From assembly GCA_949878745.1 (NCBI GenBank), contig CATLBH010000001.1:1-64000 (forward strand): a DNA stretch of 64,000 bases, written 5' to 3'. Under the pieces are notes generated by a model. It had not been told where the DNA came from and searched no databases. It saw nothing but the letters and a program-made list of their open reading frames with translations. Shown piece after piece: positions 39,750 to 48,895 of this stretch (position 1 is the stretch's first letter; every line of letters starts with the position of its first letter). The position numbers and the translations under genes are program-made. Source of the stretch: an uncultured Ruminiclostridium sp. GTDB lineage: Bacteria > Bacillota > Clostridia > Oscillospirales > Ruminococcaceae.

Positions 39750-41825
39750 ATGGAAAAATATCTGAACGAAAACTTATCCCCCCAAGAAAGAGCGGAAGCC
39801 CTCACCGACGCCATGACGGTGGAGGAACAGGCGAGCTGCCTCAGATACGACTCTCCCGCCATAGAACGCTTGGGAATCCCCGCCTATAACTGGTGGAACG
39901 AGGGGCTTCACGGTCTTGCCCGAGCGGGAACCGCCACGATGTTCCCTCAAGCGATCGGCCTGGCGGCCACGTTCGACCCCGACCTGATGTACCGGGTCGG
40001 CGAAATAATCTCGGTGGAAGCCCGCGCGAAATACAACCAATACTCCGCCCACGGCGACCGGGATATTTACAAGGGTCTGACAATCTGGTCGCCCAATATA
40101 AATATTTTCAGAGATCCCCGCTGGGGAAGGGGGCACGAGACCTACGGCGAGGATCCGTTTCTTACCGCCGAACTGGGAAAAGCCTTCGTCCGCGGGCTTC
40201 AGGGCAGCGGAAAAACCCTGAGAACCGCCGCCTGCGCGAAACATTTTGCCGTCCATAGCGGCCCCGAGGATATCCGCCACGGCTTTAATTCGGAGGCAAG
40301 CGCCAAGGATATGGAAGAAACTTACCTTCCCGCCTTTGAGGAGCTTGTAAAAGCGGGAGCCGAGGGCGTTATGGGCGCCTATAACGCCGTGAACGGTGAA
40401 CCATCCTGCGCCTCCCCTTTTCTTATGGGCAAGCTTCGCGGCTGGGGCTTCGACGGTTATTTCGTTTCCGATTGCTGGGCTGTAAAGGATTTTCACGAGC
40501 ATCACAAGATCACGAAATCCCCTCCCGAGTCCGCCGCCTTAGCCATCAAAAACGGCTGCAACGTCAACTGCGGCTGCACCTACACCAACCTCCTTCTGGC
40601 GCTGGAACAAGGCCTGATCGACAAAGAGGACATACGCAAATCCTGTATCGCCGCCATGCGCACCAGAATACGCCTGGGAATGTTCGACCGACACACCGAG
40701 TTTGATAATATCCCCTACTCCGTCGTATCCTGTGACGAACACAAAAAAGTCTCCCTGGAATGTGCGGAACGATCCATGGTTCTCCTGAAAAACAACGGCA
40801 TTTTACCGTTGAACGAAAACAAAATAAAAACCGTTGCCGTCATCGGCCCCAACAGCGACAGCCGTATCTGCCTTGAGGGCAATTACAACGGCACCGCCGA
40901 CAGATACGTCACCTTCCTTGAGGGAATTCAGGACAGATTTAACGGCCGCGTTATCTACGCCGAGGGCTGTCATTTGTACAAGGACAGGCTGTCGGGATTG
41001 GCGCAGGCCAACGACCGCCTTTCGGAAGCAGTCATCGCCGCCGAAAACTCCGACGTATCCATACTTTGCCTCGGCCTTGACTCCACCCTCGAAGGCGAAG
41101 AGGGGGACACGGGCAACGAATTCTCCTCCGGTGACAAGCGGGATCTCAGACTTCCCGAAAGTCAGCGGATACTGCTCAAAGAGGTAATGAAAACCGGGAA
41201 GCCCGTAATAGTAGTCTGCGCGGCGGGAAGCTCCGTAAATATCGAAGCTGAGCCAAACGCCCTTATCCACGCTTGGTACCCCGGCTCCGAAGGGGGCAAA
41301 GCGCTGGCGCGCATACTTTTCGGCGACGTATCGCCAAGCGGAAAGCTCCCCGTGACCTTCTATGAAACCGCCGAAAAACTCCCTCCCTTTACCGACTATT
41401 CCTTGAAAAACAGAACCTACCGCTACGCCGAAAACAACGTCCTTTACCCCTTCGGCTGCGGCCTCACATATTCAAAGGTAGTCTGCGAAAACCTTTCCTA
41501 TTCCGACGGCACAGCCAAAATCACGGCGAAAAATCTCGGATCCCGCGCCACAGAAGAAGTGGTTCAGCTTTATATCAAGGATCACTGCGAAAACGCGGTG
41601 CCAAATCACAGCCTCTCTGGCTTTAAAAGAATTTTCCTGAAAGCGGGAGAAGAAAAGCAATTGGAAATCCCCGTCCCCGAAAAAGCTTTTACCGCCGTGG
41701 ACAGTGAAGGAAAACGCGCCCTGTTCGGAAAAACCTTTACTCTTTATGCGGGAACACACCAGCCCGACCCACTAAGCGAAAAACTCACCGGCACAAAGTG
41801 CGTATCTGTGGAAATATCATTATAA
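39750..41825 (+). CDS. GH3 beta-glucosidase/beta-xylosidase
   Basis: YNWWNEGLHGLARAG, NIFRDPRWGRGHETYGEDP, AACAKHFAVHSG, GYFVSDCWAV (nucleophile region), fibronectin-III-like C-terminus. Confidence 0.93.
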   Translation: MEKYLNENLSPQERAEALTDAMTVEEQASCLRYDSPAIERLGIPAYNWWNEGLHGLARAGTATMFPQAIGLAATFDPDLMYRVGEIISVEARAKYNQYSAHGDRDIYKGLTIWSPNINIFRDPRWGRGHETYGEDPFLTAELGKAFVRGLQGSGKTLRTAACAKHFAVHSGPEDIRHGFNSEASAKDMEETYLPAFEELVKAGAEGVMGAYNAVNGEPSCASPFLMGKLRGWGFDGYFVSDCWAVKDFHEHHKITKSPPESAALAIKNGCNVNCGCTYTNLLLALEQGLIDKEDIRKSCIAAMRTRIRLGMFDRHTEFDNIPYSVVSCDEHKKVSLECAERSMVLLKNNGILPLNENKIKTVAVIGPNSDSRICLEGNYNGTADRYVTFLEGIQDRFNGRVIYAEGCHLYKDRLSGLAQANDRLSEAVIAAENSDVSILCLGLDSTLEGEEGDTGNEFSSGDKRDLRLPESQRILLKEVMKTGKPVIVVCAAGSSVNIEAEPNALIHAWYPGSEGGKALARILFGDVSPSGKLPVTFYETAEKLPPFTDYSLKNRTYRYAENNVLYPFGCGLTYSKVVCENLSYSDGTAKITAKNLGSRATEEVVQLYIKDHCENAVPNHSLSGFKRIFLKAGEEKQLEIPVPEKAFTAVDSEGKRALFGKTFTLYAGTHQPDPLSEKLTGTKCVSVEISL

Positions 41826-41907
41826 CAAAGCAAATCATACCAAAAAAGAAGCAAAAAAATAAAAAAGACGCGAAGCGGGGCTTCGGCTAAAAAACAAACT
41901 TACGTAA

Positions 41908-42025
41908 TAATACTAATTTCATCTTAAAAATGTTCTAACCTTTTTAAGATGAAATTACGCCCAAAGCACTATTTTCACATTATCCAATAAATTTTGCAAT
42001 CTTTTTAATTTGAAAAAAGTATTAA
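41908..42025. repeat. TTATACTAAT-family two-hairpin element
   Basis: taatactAATTTCATCTTAAAAAtgttctaacCTTTTTAAGATGAAATTacgcccaaagcactATTTTCACATTA...TAATTTGAAAAaagtattaa. Confidence 0.92.
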
Positions 42026-42066
42026 ACCCGCCAAATCTCGTTTTGAAACGGATTTGGCGGGTTTTT
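42025..42066. terminator. Rho-independent terminator
   Basis: aacccgccaaatc tcgttttgaaac ggatttggcgggttttt. Confidence 0.8.
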
Positions 42067-42155
42067 ACCGTCTGTTGTCCTGCCCGAACAGGAACAACCT
42101 AACAGGAAAAAACGTTTGAATTTATCATATATTCTCCCCGCGATATATGCGGCTT

Positions 42156-42512
42156 TTATTTTATCAAATATTCCTCTGTAATATATTTGTCTGTCCAAAG
42201 CTGTGCTTCTACATAATGCCTGCCTATTGCTTCCATAAAAGTATCAAAATTGTTACCGTGCTTCGATAATTGCTCTTTTATATCCTCCATTGTCAGTAAT
42301 TTTATATTTCCGTATTTCTTGTAATCAGCCCCGCTATCCCCTATTGTGAAACTGATATGACAAGGTAATCCTATAGAAGGCTATCGCTAGAGCGGCGTAT
42401 ATCGTCGTCTATATGTCCGTAATCTTTCATAATACGCGCCCAAACAGCCCGACAACCTTTTCATTAGCCTCCGCAACTAAACATATATCATCTTTGCCTT
42501 TTCCAAAGCCGG
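42156..42512 (-). pseudogene. Decayed GNAT acetyltransferase-like gene
   Basis: Minus strand: ISGFGKGKDDICLVAEANEKVVGLFGRV/L* then shifted IMKDYGHIDDDIR...; no intact ORF; downstream ...KYITEEYLIK*. Confidence 0.55.
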
Positions 42513-42513
42513 A

Positions 42514-42564
42514 TATATTGCTCCCCCAATTAAATCTTAAAGATTTAATTGGGGGAGCAATATA
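42514..42564. repeat. Perfect 25-bp inverted repeat with 1-nt loop; arm matches 21 bp of tadA leader
   Basis: tatattgctcccccaattaaatctt a aagatttaattgggggagcaatata; ATTTAATTGGGGGAGCAATAT also at 4114-4134. Confidence 0.9.
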
Positions 42565-42595
42565 AATCTGTAATTCAAGCCGATTGATAATCGAT

Positions 42596-42684
42596 TTATA
42601 CTATTTGAAAATCATACTATAGACAAAATAAAATATGGAATGATTTTCAAATAGTGCTTTGGGTATGATTTTCAATCGGTATTA
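42596..42684. repeat. TTATACTAAT-family element with different arm sequence
   Basis: ttatACTATTTGAAAATCAT actatagacaaaataaaatatgga ATGATTTTCAAATAGT gctttgggt atgattttcaatcggtatta. Confidence 0.85.
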
Positions 42685-42774
42685 GAGAGTGCGGGCAATC
42701 CCTCCGGAACAAAAACAGCTTCATACAAAAAATCTTGAAGTAAGCTATATTCAACCTCCGATATTGTTCTGATA

Positions 42775-43464
42775 TTATAATTCATAATCTTCATCAAACT
42801 CGTTACAAAGCAAATAAGCAGCGTCAGCCAGCGACAGCCCGTTAAATTTCGCGGGAAACTCCATACTCGACTGAGAAGTAATTACAAAATCCCCGTCAAT
42901 ATCAAAAACGCTGTTCATATCGCGGGTTAATTTATAAGAATCCCCCCATTCCGAAAGGGTAACCAAATAATCCTTCCCCTCCGCCAATTCCACCCCCCAA
43001 TCACCGGCGGGGCAGTAGATTTTTACGGATTCTCCCTCCTCAATCTCTCCCGCCAGCGAATAAAGCACCCGCGCTTCAAAAACCGTTCCCTTAACAATAT
43101 CTTCCGTCCCCGCTTTTTCGGCAATCATACCGTCAAGCTCGGAATCCCCCGTTAAATTCCGAAACGGTTCCGCGCCCGTTACCGTTATTACCCCCACTTG
43201 GGTAACATTTCTCATAATATCCCTTACGCTCTTCGGTTCGATATAATCCGCAAAGCGGTAGGCCTCCGGCATCTCTGACCTTACAGGAGCGGCGGCTTCG
43301 TTAAGTTTAACGGGAGACGAAACAGTACCGAAATCATAACTCAAAAATCTGTTTTCGGCCGTGTCCGTTAAATTATTTTCAACACCCGATTCGGGTTCAG
43401 CGCCGCAAGCGGATAAAGACGCTAACAAAATCGACGCGGCAATTGCGAACAATGTTTTTTTCAC
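42775..43464 (-). CDS. Lipoprotein of unknown function
   Basis: Lipobox LLASLSACGA; FEARVLYSLAGEIEEGESVKIYC...LAEGKDYLVTLSEW. Confidence 0.65.
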   Translation of the reverse strand: MKKTLFAIAASILLASLSACGAEPESGVENNLTDTAENRFLSYDFGTVSSPVKLNEAAAPVRSEMPEAYRFADYIEPKSVRDIMRNVTQVGVITVTGAEPFRNLTGDSELDGMIAEKAGTEDIVKGTVFEARVLYSLAGEIEEGESVKIYCPAGDWGVELAEGKDYLVTLSEWGDSYKLTRDMNSVFDIDGDFVITSQSSMEFPAKFNGLSLADAAYLLCNEFDEDYEL

Positions 43465-43499
43465 AATAATCCCTCCATTTGCAAATTGACGTGATTATA

Positions 43500-44765
43500 T
43501 CACTCAACCATTTTCAGCGTATATTCCTTATCGTCGCCCTTATACAGTCCGCTGAACGTCAGCTCTTCGTCATTATACACAATAACGTCATTCTCACAGT
43601 ATACCGAGAATATCCCTTCATCGGCAAGACAAGTTAATTTGCTCCCGTCAAAGCTATCCGCGATATAAATATCCATTATTTCAAGGAGCACTTCCCCGCA
43701 GCTTTTTTCCCGGGAATAAGAGATCAAAGAACCGACGGCGTTTTTTGGAATCCCGTCCTCGGAATCGAGATACACCGACCTGATTTCCCCGCTGTCCAAA
43801 ACATAATACCGCCGCTCTTCGCCTCCGCGTATGGGAAAGCTTCTCATACACACTATGGCGCGCTCCCCCCTGTAATTCATCGACCCCGCAAGATAGGCTT
43901 CCTCCCCCGAGCCGTCAAAGACGTTCAGAGCGTAAAACTCGCTTCCCCGATCAAAATTTCTTATAAAGCCGTCAACGCTCGAAACGGCTCCGTGAGTGAA
44001 TCCGTTTCGTATCATCTCGTCAGCTATATAGTCGATCTCGAAGGCGTTTTTCAGCCATGAAAGGCCTATAAAATCCGTTATCCCCTCTTTTTCGGCATAG
44101 GAGAGGTATTCCTCCGACACGAAAAGCCTTACCCTGTTCCCCCCCAACAGCTTTAAATCCACCATGGCGGGGTCGTTGGCGTAGCGGGCGGTGTTTTTAT
44201 ATTCCTCCCTCACCTCTTCGCTTATTAAGGGGTCGAAATCGGAAAGAAGCGAATCGTCATCGCAGTAAAACAAATTCTCGTACCTTGAATATATGGGCGC
44301 GGCGTAAAGATAGCGGGATTTATACTCCGAAAAAAGGGAAAACACCTTATAAAGCACCTCGTCCACCTCAAACTCGGCGTTGGGGCTGCCGTTCAAGGTG
44401 TGTATATTCACAATACCGTCAAAATCCCTGTTTTCGTCAAAAAGTCTGCTCACCTTTTCCGCGGTGCGGTTGTACAATGCGGTCACCGACCTGTTTTCCG
44501 CCCGGGTATCACCCCCGTCTGCCCCCAAATAATAATTAAAAACAAAGTCGTAGCTGTCGTTTTCGGTGCTGTCGGCCTTAATCACCGTCCAGCCCCTTTC
44601 CGGCGTAATAAACACAACGAAACAGTACACCAGAAGCGCCACGCCGATAATAAGAAACAGTACCGAAGCTATCGCTCTTTTACTTTTGTTTTCCTCGGAC
44701 AGCTCTATACGCTGTACGGGGCGCGGCTCATACCGTTTCCCTCTCCCTTTTACGGTGCGTCCCAA
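43500..44765 (-). CDS. Uncharacterised single-TM membrane protein in opp-like locus
   Basis: AIASVLFLIIGVALLVYCFVVFI TM near N-terminus, long extracytoplasmic domain; start 2 nt from end of OppF-like gene. Confidence 0.6.
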   Translation of the reverse strand: MGRTVKGRGKRYEPRPVQRIELSEENKSKRAIASVLFLIIGVALLVYCFVVFITPERGWTVIKADSTENDSYDFVFNYYLGADGGDTRAENRSVTALYNRTAEKVSRLFDENRDFDGIVNIHTLNGSPNAEFEVDEVLYKVFSLFSEYKSRYLYAAPIYSRYENLFYCDDDSLLSDFDPLISEEVREEYKNTARYANDPAMVDLKLLGGNRVRLFVSEEYLSYAEKEGITDFIGLSWLKNAFEIDYIADEMIRNGFTHGAVSSVDGFIRNFDRGSEFYALNVFDGSGEEAYLAGSMNYRGERAIVCMRSFPIRGGEERRYYVLDSGEIRSVYLDSEDGIPKNAVGSLISYSREKSCGEVLLEIMDIYIADSFDGSKLTCLADEGIFSVYCENDVIVYNDEELTFSGLYKGDDKEYTLKMVE

Positions 44766-44766
44766 G

Positions 44767-46083
44767 CTATATCACCGCGAACAGAAGCATCAGCAGGAAC
44801 AGCGCCACAATCGCGCCCAATACCACAAATCCCGCGATTGCTCCCTTTTTCAGCATTTTAAAATTGCGTATATAATTTTTCTTTTTGCACACATACGCTA
44901 TGGGAAGCCCCAAAACGGGCAAAAGGAACGCCAGCACAGCCAAAAGGAAGGAGCCCGTATCCCCTGCGGGATGCGCCATTATCTCCTCTTCGGCTCTTTC
45001 GTCCGCCTTAACCTCGTCATGGATCACCTGTTCGTGGCTCTTCACCTCGTCTATGGTTATCGCCTTAACGGGAACTCCCGCTTCGCGAAGCTTTTTGTAT
45101 TCCTCTATTTCCTTTTTGTTGCCGTAAACGTAGTGATCGTGCCCTATGTTGACGAATTCGGGCTTATCTGTGGTATAATCGTGCGCCGAGGGATCATAGG
45201 TATATAATACCTTATTCTTTTCAAGCTGAGGGTCGGGTATGGGTATGGCGGAAATAAGAGAATGGGTATAGGGGTGCAAAGGATAATTGAACAGCTCCTC
45301 CGCTTCCGCTACTTCCACTATGTTGCCCTTGTAAATAACGCCGATACGGTCGGAAATAAACCTTACTATGGAAAGGTCGTGAGCGATAAACAGATACGTC
45401 AGCTGCTTCTCGTTCTGAAACTTCTTCATAAGGTTCAGAACCTGCGCTCTTATGGAAACGTCCAGAGCGGAAATCGGCTCGTCGGCCACCACCAGCTCCG
45501 GCTCCATAACCATCGCGCGGGCAAGTCCTATTCTCTGGCGCTGTCCTCCCGAAAATTCGTGAGGATAACGGGTGAGATGTTCGGGAAGAAGACCTACCTC
45601 GTTGATGATTTTTTCAACCTTGCGCACTCTGTCCGCTTCGTTCTCAAAAAGATGGAAGTTGTACAAGCCCTCGGAAATGATATAATCCACCGTGGCGCGC
45701 TCGTTAAGAGAAGCGGCGGGATCCTGGAACACCATCTGAATGTTTCTTATAACCTCGCGGTCAAGAGAATGAGGTATCTTTCCCGAAATACGTACGCCCT
45801 TATACTGAATTTCGCCGCCCGCAAGGGGATTTACGCGTATTACCGCTCTTCCCACGGTGGTTTTGCCAGAGCCCGACTCGCCTACAAGAGAAAAGGTTTC
45901 GCCCTTATAGATGTCGAAGGAGGCGTTCTTTACCGCCTTTACCGCGCTGTCCCCCTTACCGAAGGTGATGTCCACATTTTTAAGGGACAGGAGTATCTCC
46001 CTGCCGTCCTTATCCTTGGGGCCGTGTTCGGGAAAATGCGCTACACGTCCCTTTTTTTCCTTTTCTTGATTTATATTAGCCAC
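44767..46083 (-). CDS. oppF: Oligopeptide ABC transporter ATP-binding protein (OppF-like) with C-terminal TM extension
   Basis: [69 protein letters not shown]-terminal hydrophobic [19 protein letters not shown] and [24 protein letters not shown]. Confidence 0.9.
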   Translation of the reverse strand: MANINQEKEKKGRVAHFPEHGPKDKDGREILLSLKNVDITFGKGDSAVKAVKNASFDIYKGETFSLVGESGSGKTTVGRAVIRVNPLAGGEIQYKGVRISGKIPHSLDREVIRNIQMVFQDPAASLNERATVDYIISEGLYNFHLFENEADRVRKVEKIINEVGLLPEHLTRYPHEFSGGQRQRIGLARAMVMEPELVVADEPISALDVSIRAQVLNLMKKFQNEKQLTYLFIAHDLSIVRFISDRIGVIYKGNIVEVAEAEELFNYPLHPYTHSLISAIPIPDPQLEKNKVLYTYDPSAHDYTTDKPEFVNIGHDHYVYGNKKEIEEYKKLREAGVPVKAITIDEVKSHEQVIHDEVKADERAEEEIMAHPAGDTGSFLLAVLAFLLPVLGLPIAYVCKKKNYIRNFKMLKKGAIAGFVVLGAIVALFLLMLLFAVI

Positions 46084-46097
46084 TGTACTTTACGCTC

Positions 46098-47855
46098 CTA
46101 TATATTAAATGCTTTTATCAGCTTTTCGTGGATATTGTGAATACCCTCCGGCTTTTCTATTTTAGGGGAACGCGGGTCTAAAAGCCATGTTTTGGCGAAA
46201 TGAGTGTCGGTCACCTTAAACATCGGCGGTTCAAAAAGAGTGTCCACTCTGAGACAATAAGGGTTTCTGGGAGCAAAGGCGTCGCCCGTAATGCTGTTGT
46301 AAAGAGAAGGCGGCGTTCCCGTAATTGAATAAAGTACGGTATTTTTCTGGGCAAGCTGGGGTAAAGAGGAAAGCAGCGCCCAGGTATACGGGTGACGGGG
46401 ATCGTAGAACACGTCCTCCACCGTTCCCAGCTCCACAATCTGCCCCGCGTACAAAACCGCCACGCGGTCGGCAATATTTGCCACAACACCCAGGTCGTGT
46501 GTGATAAACACGATGGTGTAACTGAATTCCTTCTGCAAATCCTTTATAAGCTGCAAAATCTGAGCCTGAATGGTAACGTCAAGAGCGGTGGTGGGCTCGT
46601 CGCAGATAAGGATTTTCGGCTGACAGGACAGAGCGATGGCGATAACTATCCTCTGTCTCATACCTCCGGAATACTGGAAGGGATAATCGTCGAAGCGGGC
46701 TTCCGCATTGGGAATTCCCACCTTTCGCATTAGATCAAGCGCTCTGTGCCTCGCCTCCGCTTCGCTGCAGCTCTGGTGCTTCAAAATAACGGAGGTGATC
46801 TGTTTTCCTATGGTGATTATCGGGTTCAGCGAGGTCATGGGGTCTTGGAAAACGGTAGCGATCCTGTTTCCTCTTATCTGGGTCCAGTCCTTGGGGTCCT
46901 TGATGCGCGCAAGATCCAGCACACATACGCCGTGAAGCTTTTCGGGAGTCTCGTCAAGATATTTTACGCGGAAAATAACGTTGTTGAAAACGCCGTTTCT
47001 CTCGTCCTCGTTATCTAAGTCGATACCCATCGAATAAGCCTTTTTAAACGCCTTCAAAAGACCGGAGATCATTTTTTTGCGCTTAATAAGCCCGTATCTT
47101 CCCACGGAAAGATAAATCTCCTTGGCGATTATCCTGTTTCTTTTTACCGCCTCGGCGGGGGCGGGCTTGGTTATCTCCTCGGCGCGCTTTGCCTTAAGCT
47201 TGTTCACCTTTTCGTGATACTGCCTGAGGTATTCGCCGTCCGCGTCCGCCTTCTGCTTTTTCTTGGCCCTATAATCCTTGGCGGCTTTTTCCTTTTCCTT
47301 TATTTTTAGGTCAAGGGCGTCGATTTTTTCGGAAATTTTCTTGATTTTTTCCTTATCGGTTTTGGTGGAAAGGGTCTGTCTTGAGTTGAAAAGCTCCGTC
47401 CTGTCATGAATAATCGCCTTAAGCTCGGCCTCGAGCTTTTCCCTTTCCTCGTCGGTAAGCTCGTATCTCGCCTTGTTTTCGGATTCAAGCTCCAATATTT
47501 TATTGTAGGAATCCGCCCCGTTGTGAAGCTTGGCGTATTCGTTAAGCTTCTTTTCGACGCTCTCCACCTCGGCCTTTGCGGAAGAAGTCAGCTTAACCAC
47601 GGTATCGGCGAGAAGATCGTCGTTGAAAACGATTTCTCCGTTATCGATAAAGCCGTTGGAATCCAGCATTCCCGCGAAAGTCTTTGTGAAAACGGATTTT
47701 CCCGAGCCCGACTCGCCAACTATGGCGATGGACTCGTTTTCGTAGATATCGAGAGAAATATTTCTTATGGCGGTCAGTACTCTTCCTCTTACGTGGAATT
47801 TCACATCAAGGTTTTTGACCGACAGGAGTATATTTTTGTTATCTTTATTATCCAT
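46098..47855 (-). CDS. oppD: Oligopeptide ABC transporter ATP-binding protein (OppD-like) with ~225-aa insertion
   Basis: [12 protein letters not shown] Walker [22 protein letters not shown]-loop; [34 protein letters not shown]; insertion between Walker A and Q-loop. Confidence 0.92.
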   Translation of the reverse strand: MDNKDNKNILLSVKNLDVKFHVRGRVLTAIRNISLDIYENESIAIVGESGSGKSVFTKTFAGMLDSNGFIDNGEIVFNDDLLADTVVKLTSSAKAEVESVEKKLNEYAKLHNGADSYNKILELESENKARYELTDEEREKLEAELKAIIHDRTELFNSRQTLSTKTDKEKIKKISEKIDALDLKIKEKEKAAKDYRAKKKQKADADGEYLRQYHEKVNKLKAKRAEEITKPAPAEAVKRNRIIAKEIYLSVGRYGLIKRKKMISGLLKAFKKAYSMGIDLDNEDERNGVFNNVIFRVKYLDETPEKLHGVCVLDLARIKDPKDWTQIRGNRIATVFQDPMTSLNPIITIGKQITSVILKHQSCSEAEARHRALDLMRKVGIPNAEARFDDYPFQYSGGMRQRIVIAIALSCQPKILICDEPTTALDVTIQAQILQLIKDLQKEFSYTIVFITHDLGVVANIADRVAVLYAGQIVELGTVEDVFYDPRHPYTWALLSSLPQLAQKNTVLYSITGTPPSLYNSITGDAFAPRNPYCLRVDTLFEPPMFKVTDTHFAKTWLLDPRSPKIEKPEGIHNIHEKLIKAFNI

Positions 47856-47898
47856 AGGTATCCTTCATTCCTTTTCTGTCGTTTGTATCAAAGACCGA

Positions 47899-48867
47899 TT
47901 ACATATGTGTTCTCGGGTCGGAAGCGTCGCCGAGATTCTGACCTACCACGTACAAAACGATGGTGATAATCGACGCGACTATTACGGGACTCCAGAATTC
48001 GAATTCCCAGCCGGGCGTTACCATTGCGCTTTCCGATTCGAATATCAGACGGCCGAGAGATTTCTCCTTAAGTCCCATTCCTATATAAGAAAGGAACACC
48101 TCGTAAGAAATATAGGAGGGAATTTCCGTCGCCAAAAGCGTAACTATGATTGAGGTCATAAAGGGAAGAATATTTTTTACGGCAATTTTAATCGTGGACG
48201 TTCCGAGACACTTTGACGCGAGATTATACTCCCTGTCTCGGATAATAACAACCTGTGTTCGTATAAAATAGGCGATACCCAGCCACCCGGTAATGGTAAG
48301 CGCCATAACCATAGTCCAAAAGCTTGCCGTAAAAAGCATTACCATAACCGAAATAAACAAAATATACGGCACGTTGCCAATGATGTTGTAAACCTCGGTC
48401 ATAATAATGTCAACCTTCTTTGAAAAGCCCCAGATCGCTCCCACCAAAACTCCCACCGTCATATTTATGGCGGCGCAGATGAAGGCCAGGGAAATGGAGA
48501 TTTTCGCTCCGTTCCACATAGCGTCGAAGGTAGACTGACCCGAACCGCCGGAGCCCAAAATCCAGTGAATGTTATAACCGAATTTTTCCATAGCCGCCGA
48601 GGGGGTAAGATGCTTTGACTCAGCGTCCATAAGGTTGGCGTATCTGTCGTATTCGATAAACATCGGATAAAGATAAGCGAAAACAATCAGTACTCCCAAA
48701 ACGGCGAGAATAACTATATTAAGCTTGTTCCTGAAAAATACACGGAACACCGAATGCCAGTAAGAATAACGGGGCGCGGTGATTTTTTCCGATTCCAGAT
48801 CGTTGTGATCCACCCTTGAAAAAAGCTCTTCCTCGGAATAGCCGCAGCCTGTGAAATCATAATCCAT
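47899..48867 (-). CDS. oppC: Oligopeptide ABC transporter permease (OppC-like)
   Basis: HWILGSGGSGQSTFDAMWNGAKISISLAFICAAINMTVGVLVGAIWGF; FFRNKLNIVILAVLGVLIVFAYLYP. Confidence 0.88.
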   Translation of the reverse strand: MDYDFTGCGYSEEELFSRVDHNDLESEKITAPRYSYWHSVFRVFFRNKLNIVILAVLGVLIVFAYLYPMFIEYDRYANLMDAESKHLTPSAAMEKFGYNIHWILGSGGSGQSTFDAMWNGAKISISLAFICAAINMTVGVLVGAIWGFSKKVDIIMTEVYNIIGNVPYILFISVMVMLFTASFWTMVMALTITGWLGIAYFIRTQVVIIRDREYNLASKCLGTSTIKIAVKNILPFMTSIIVTLLATEIPSYISYEVFLSYIGMGLKEKSLGRLIFESESAMVTPGWEFEFWSPVIVASIITIVLYVVGQNLGDASDPRTHM

Positions 48868-48895
48868 AATAACGTTCCTTTCCTATTTACTACTG

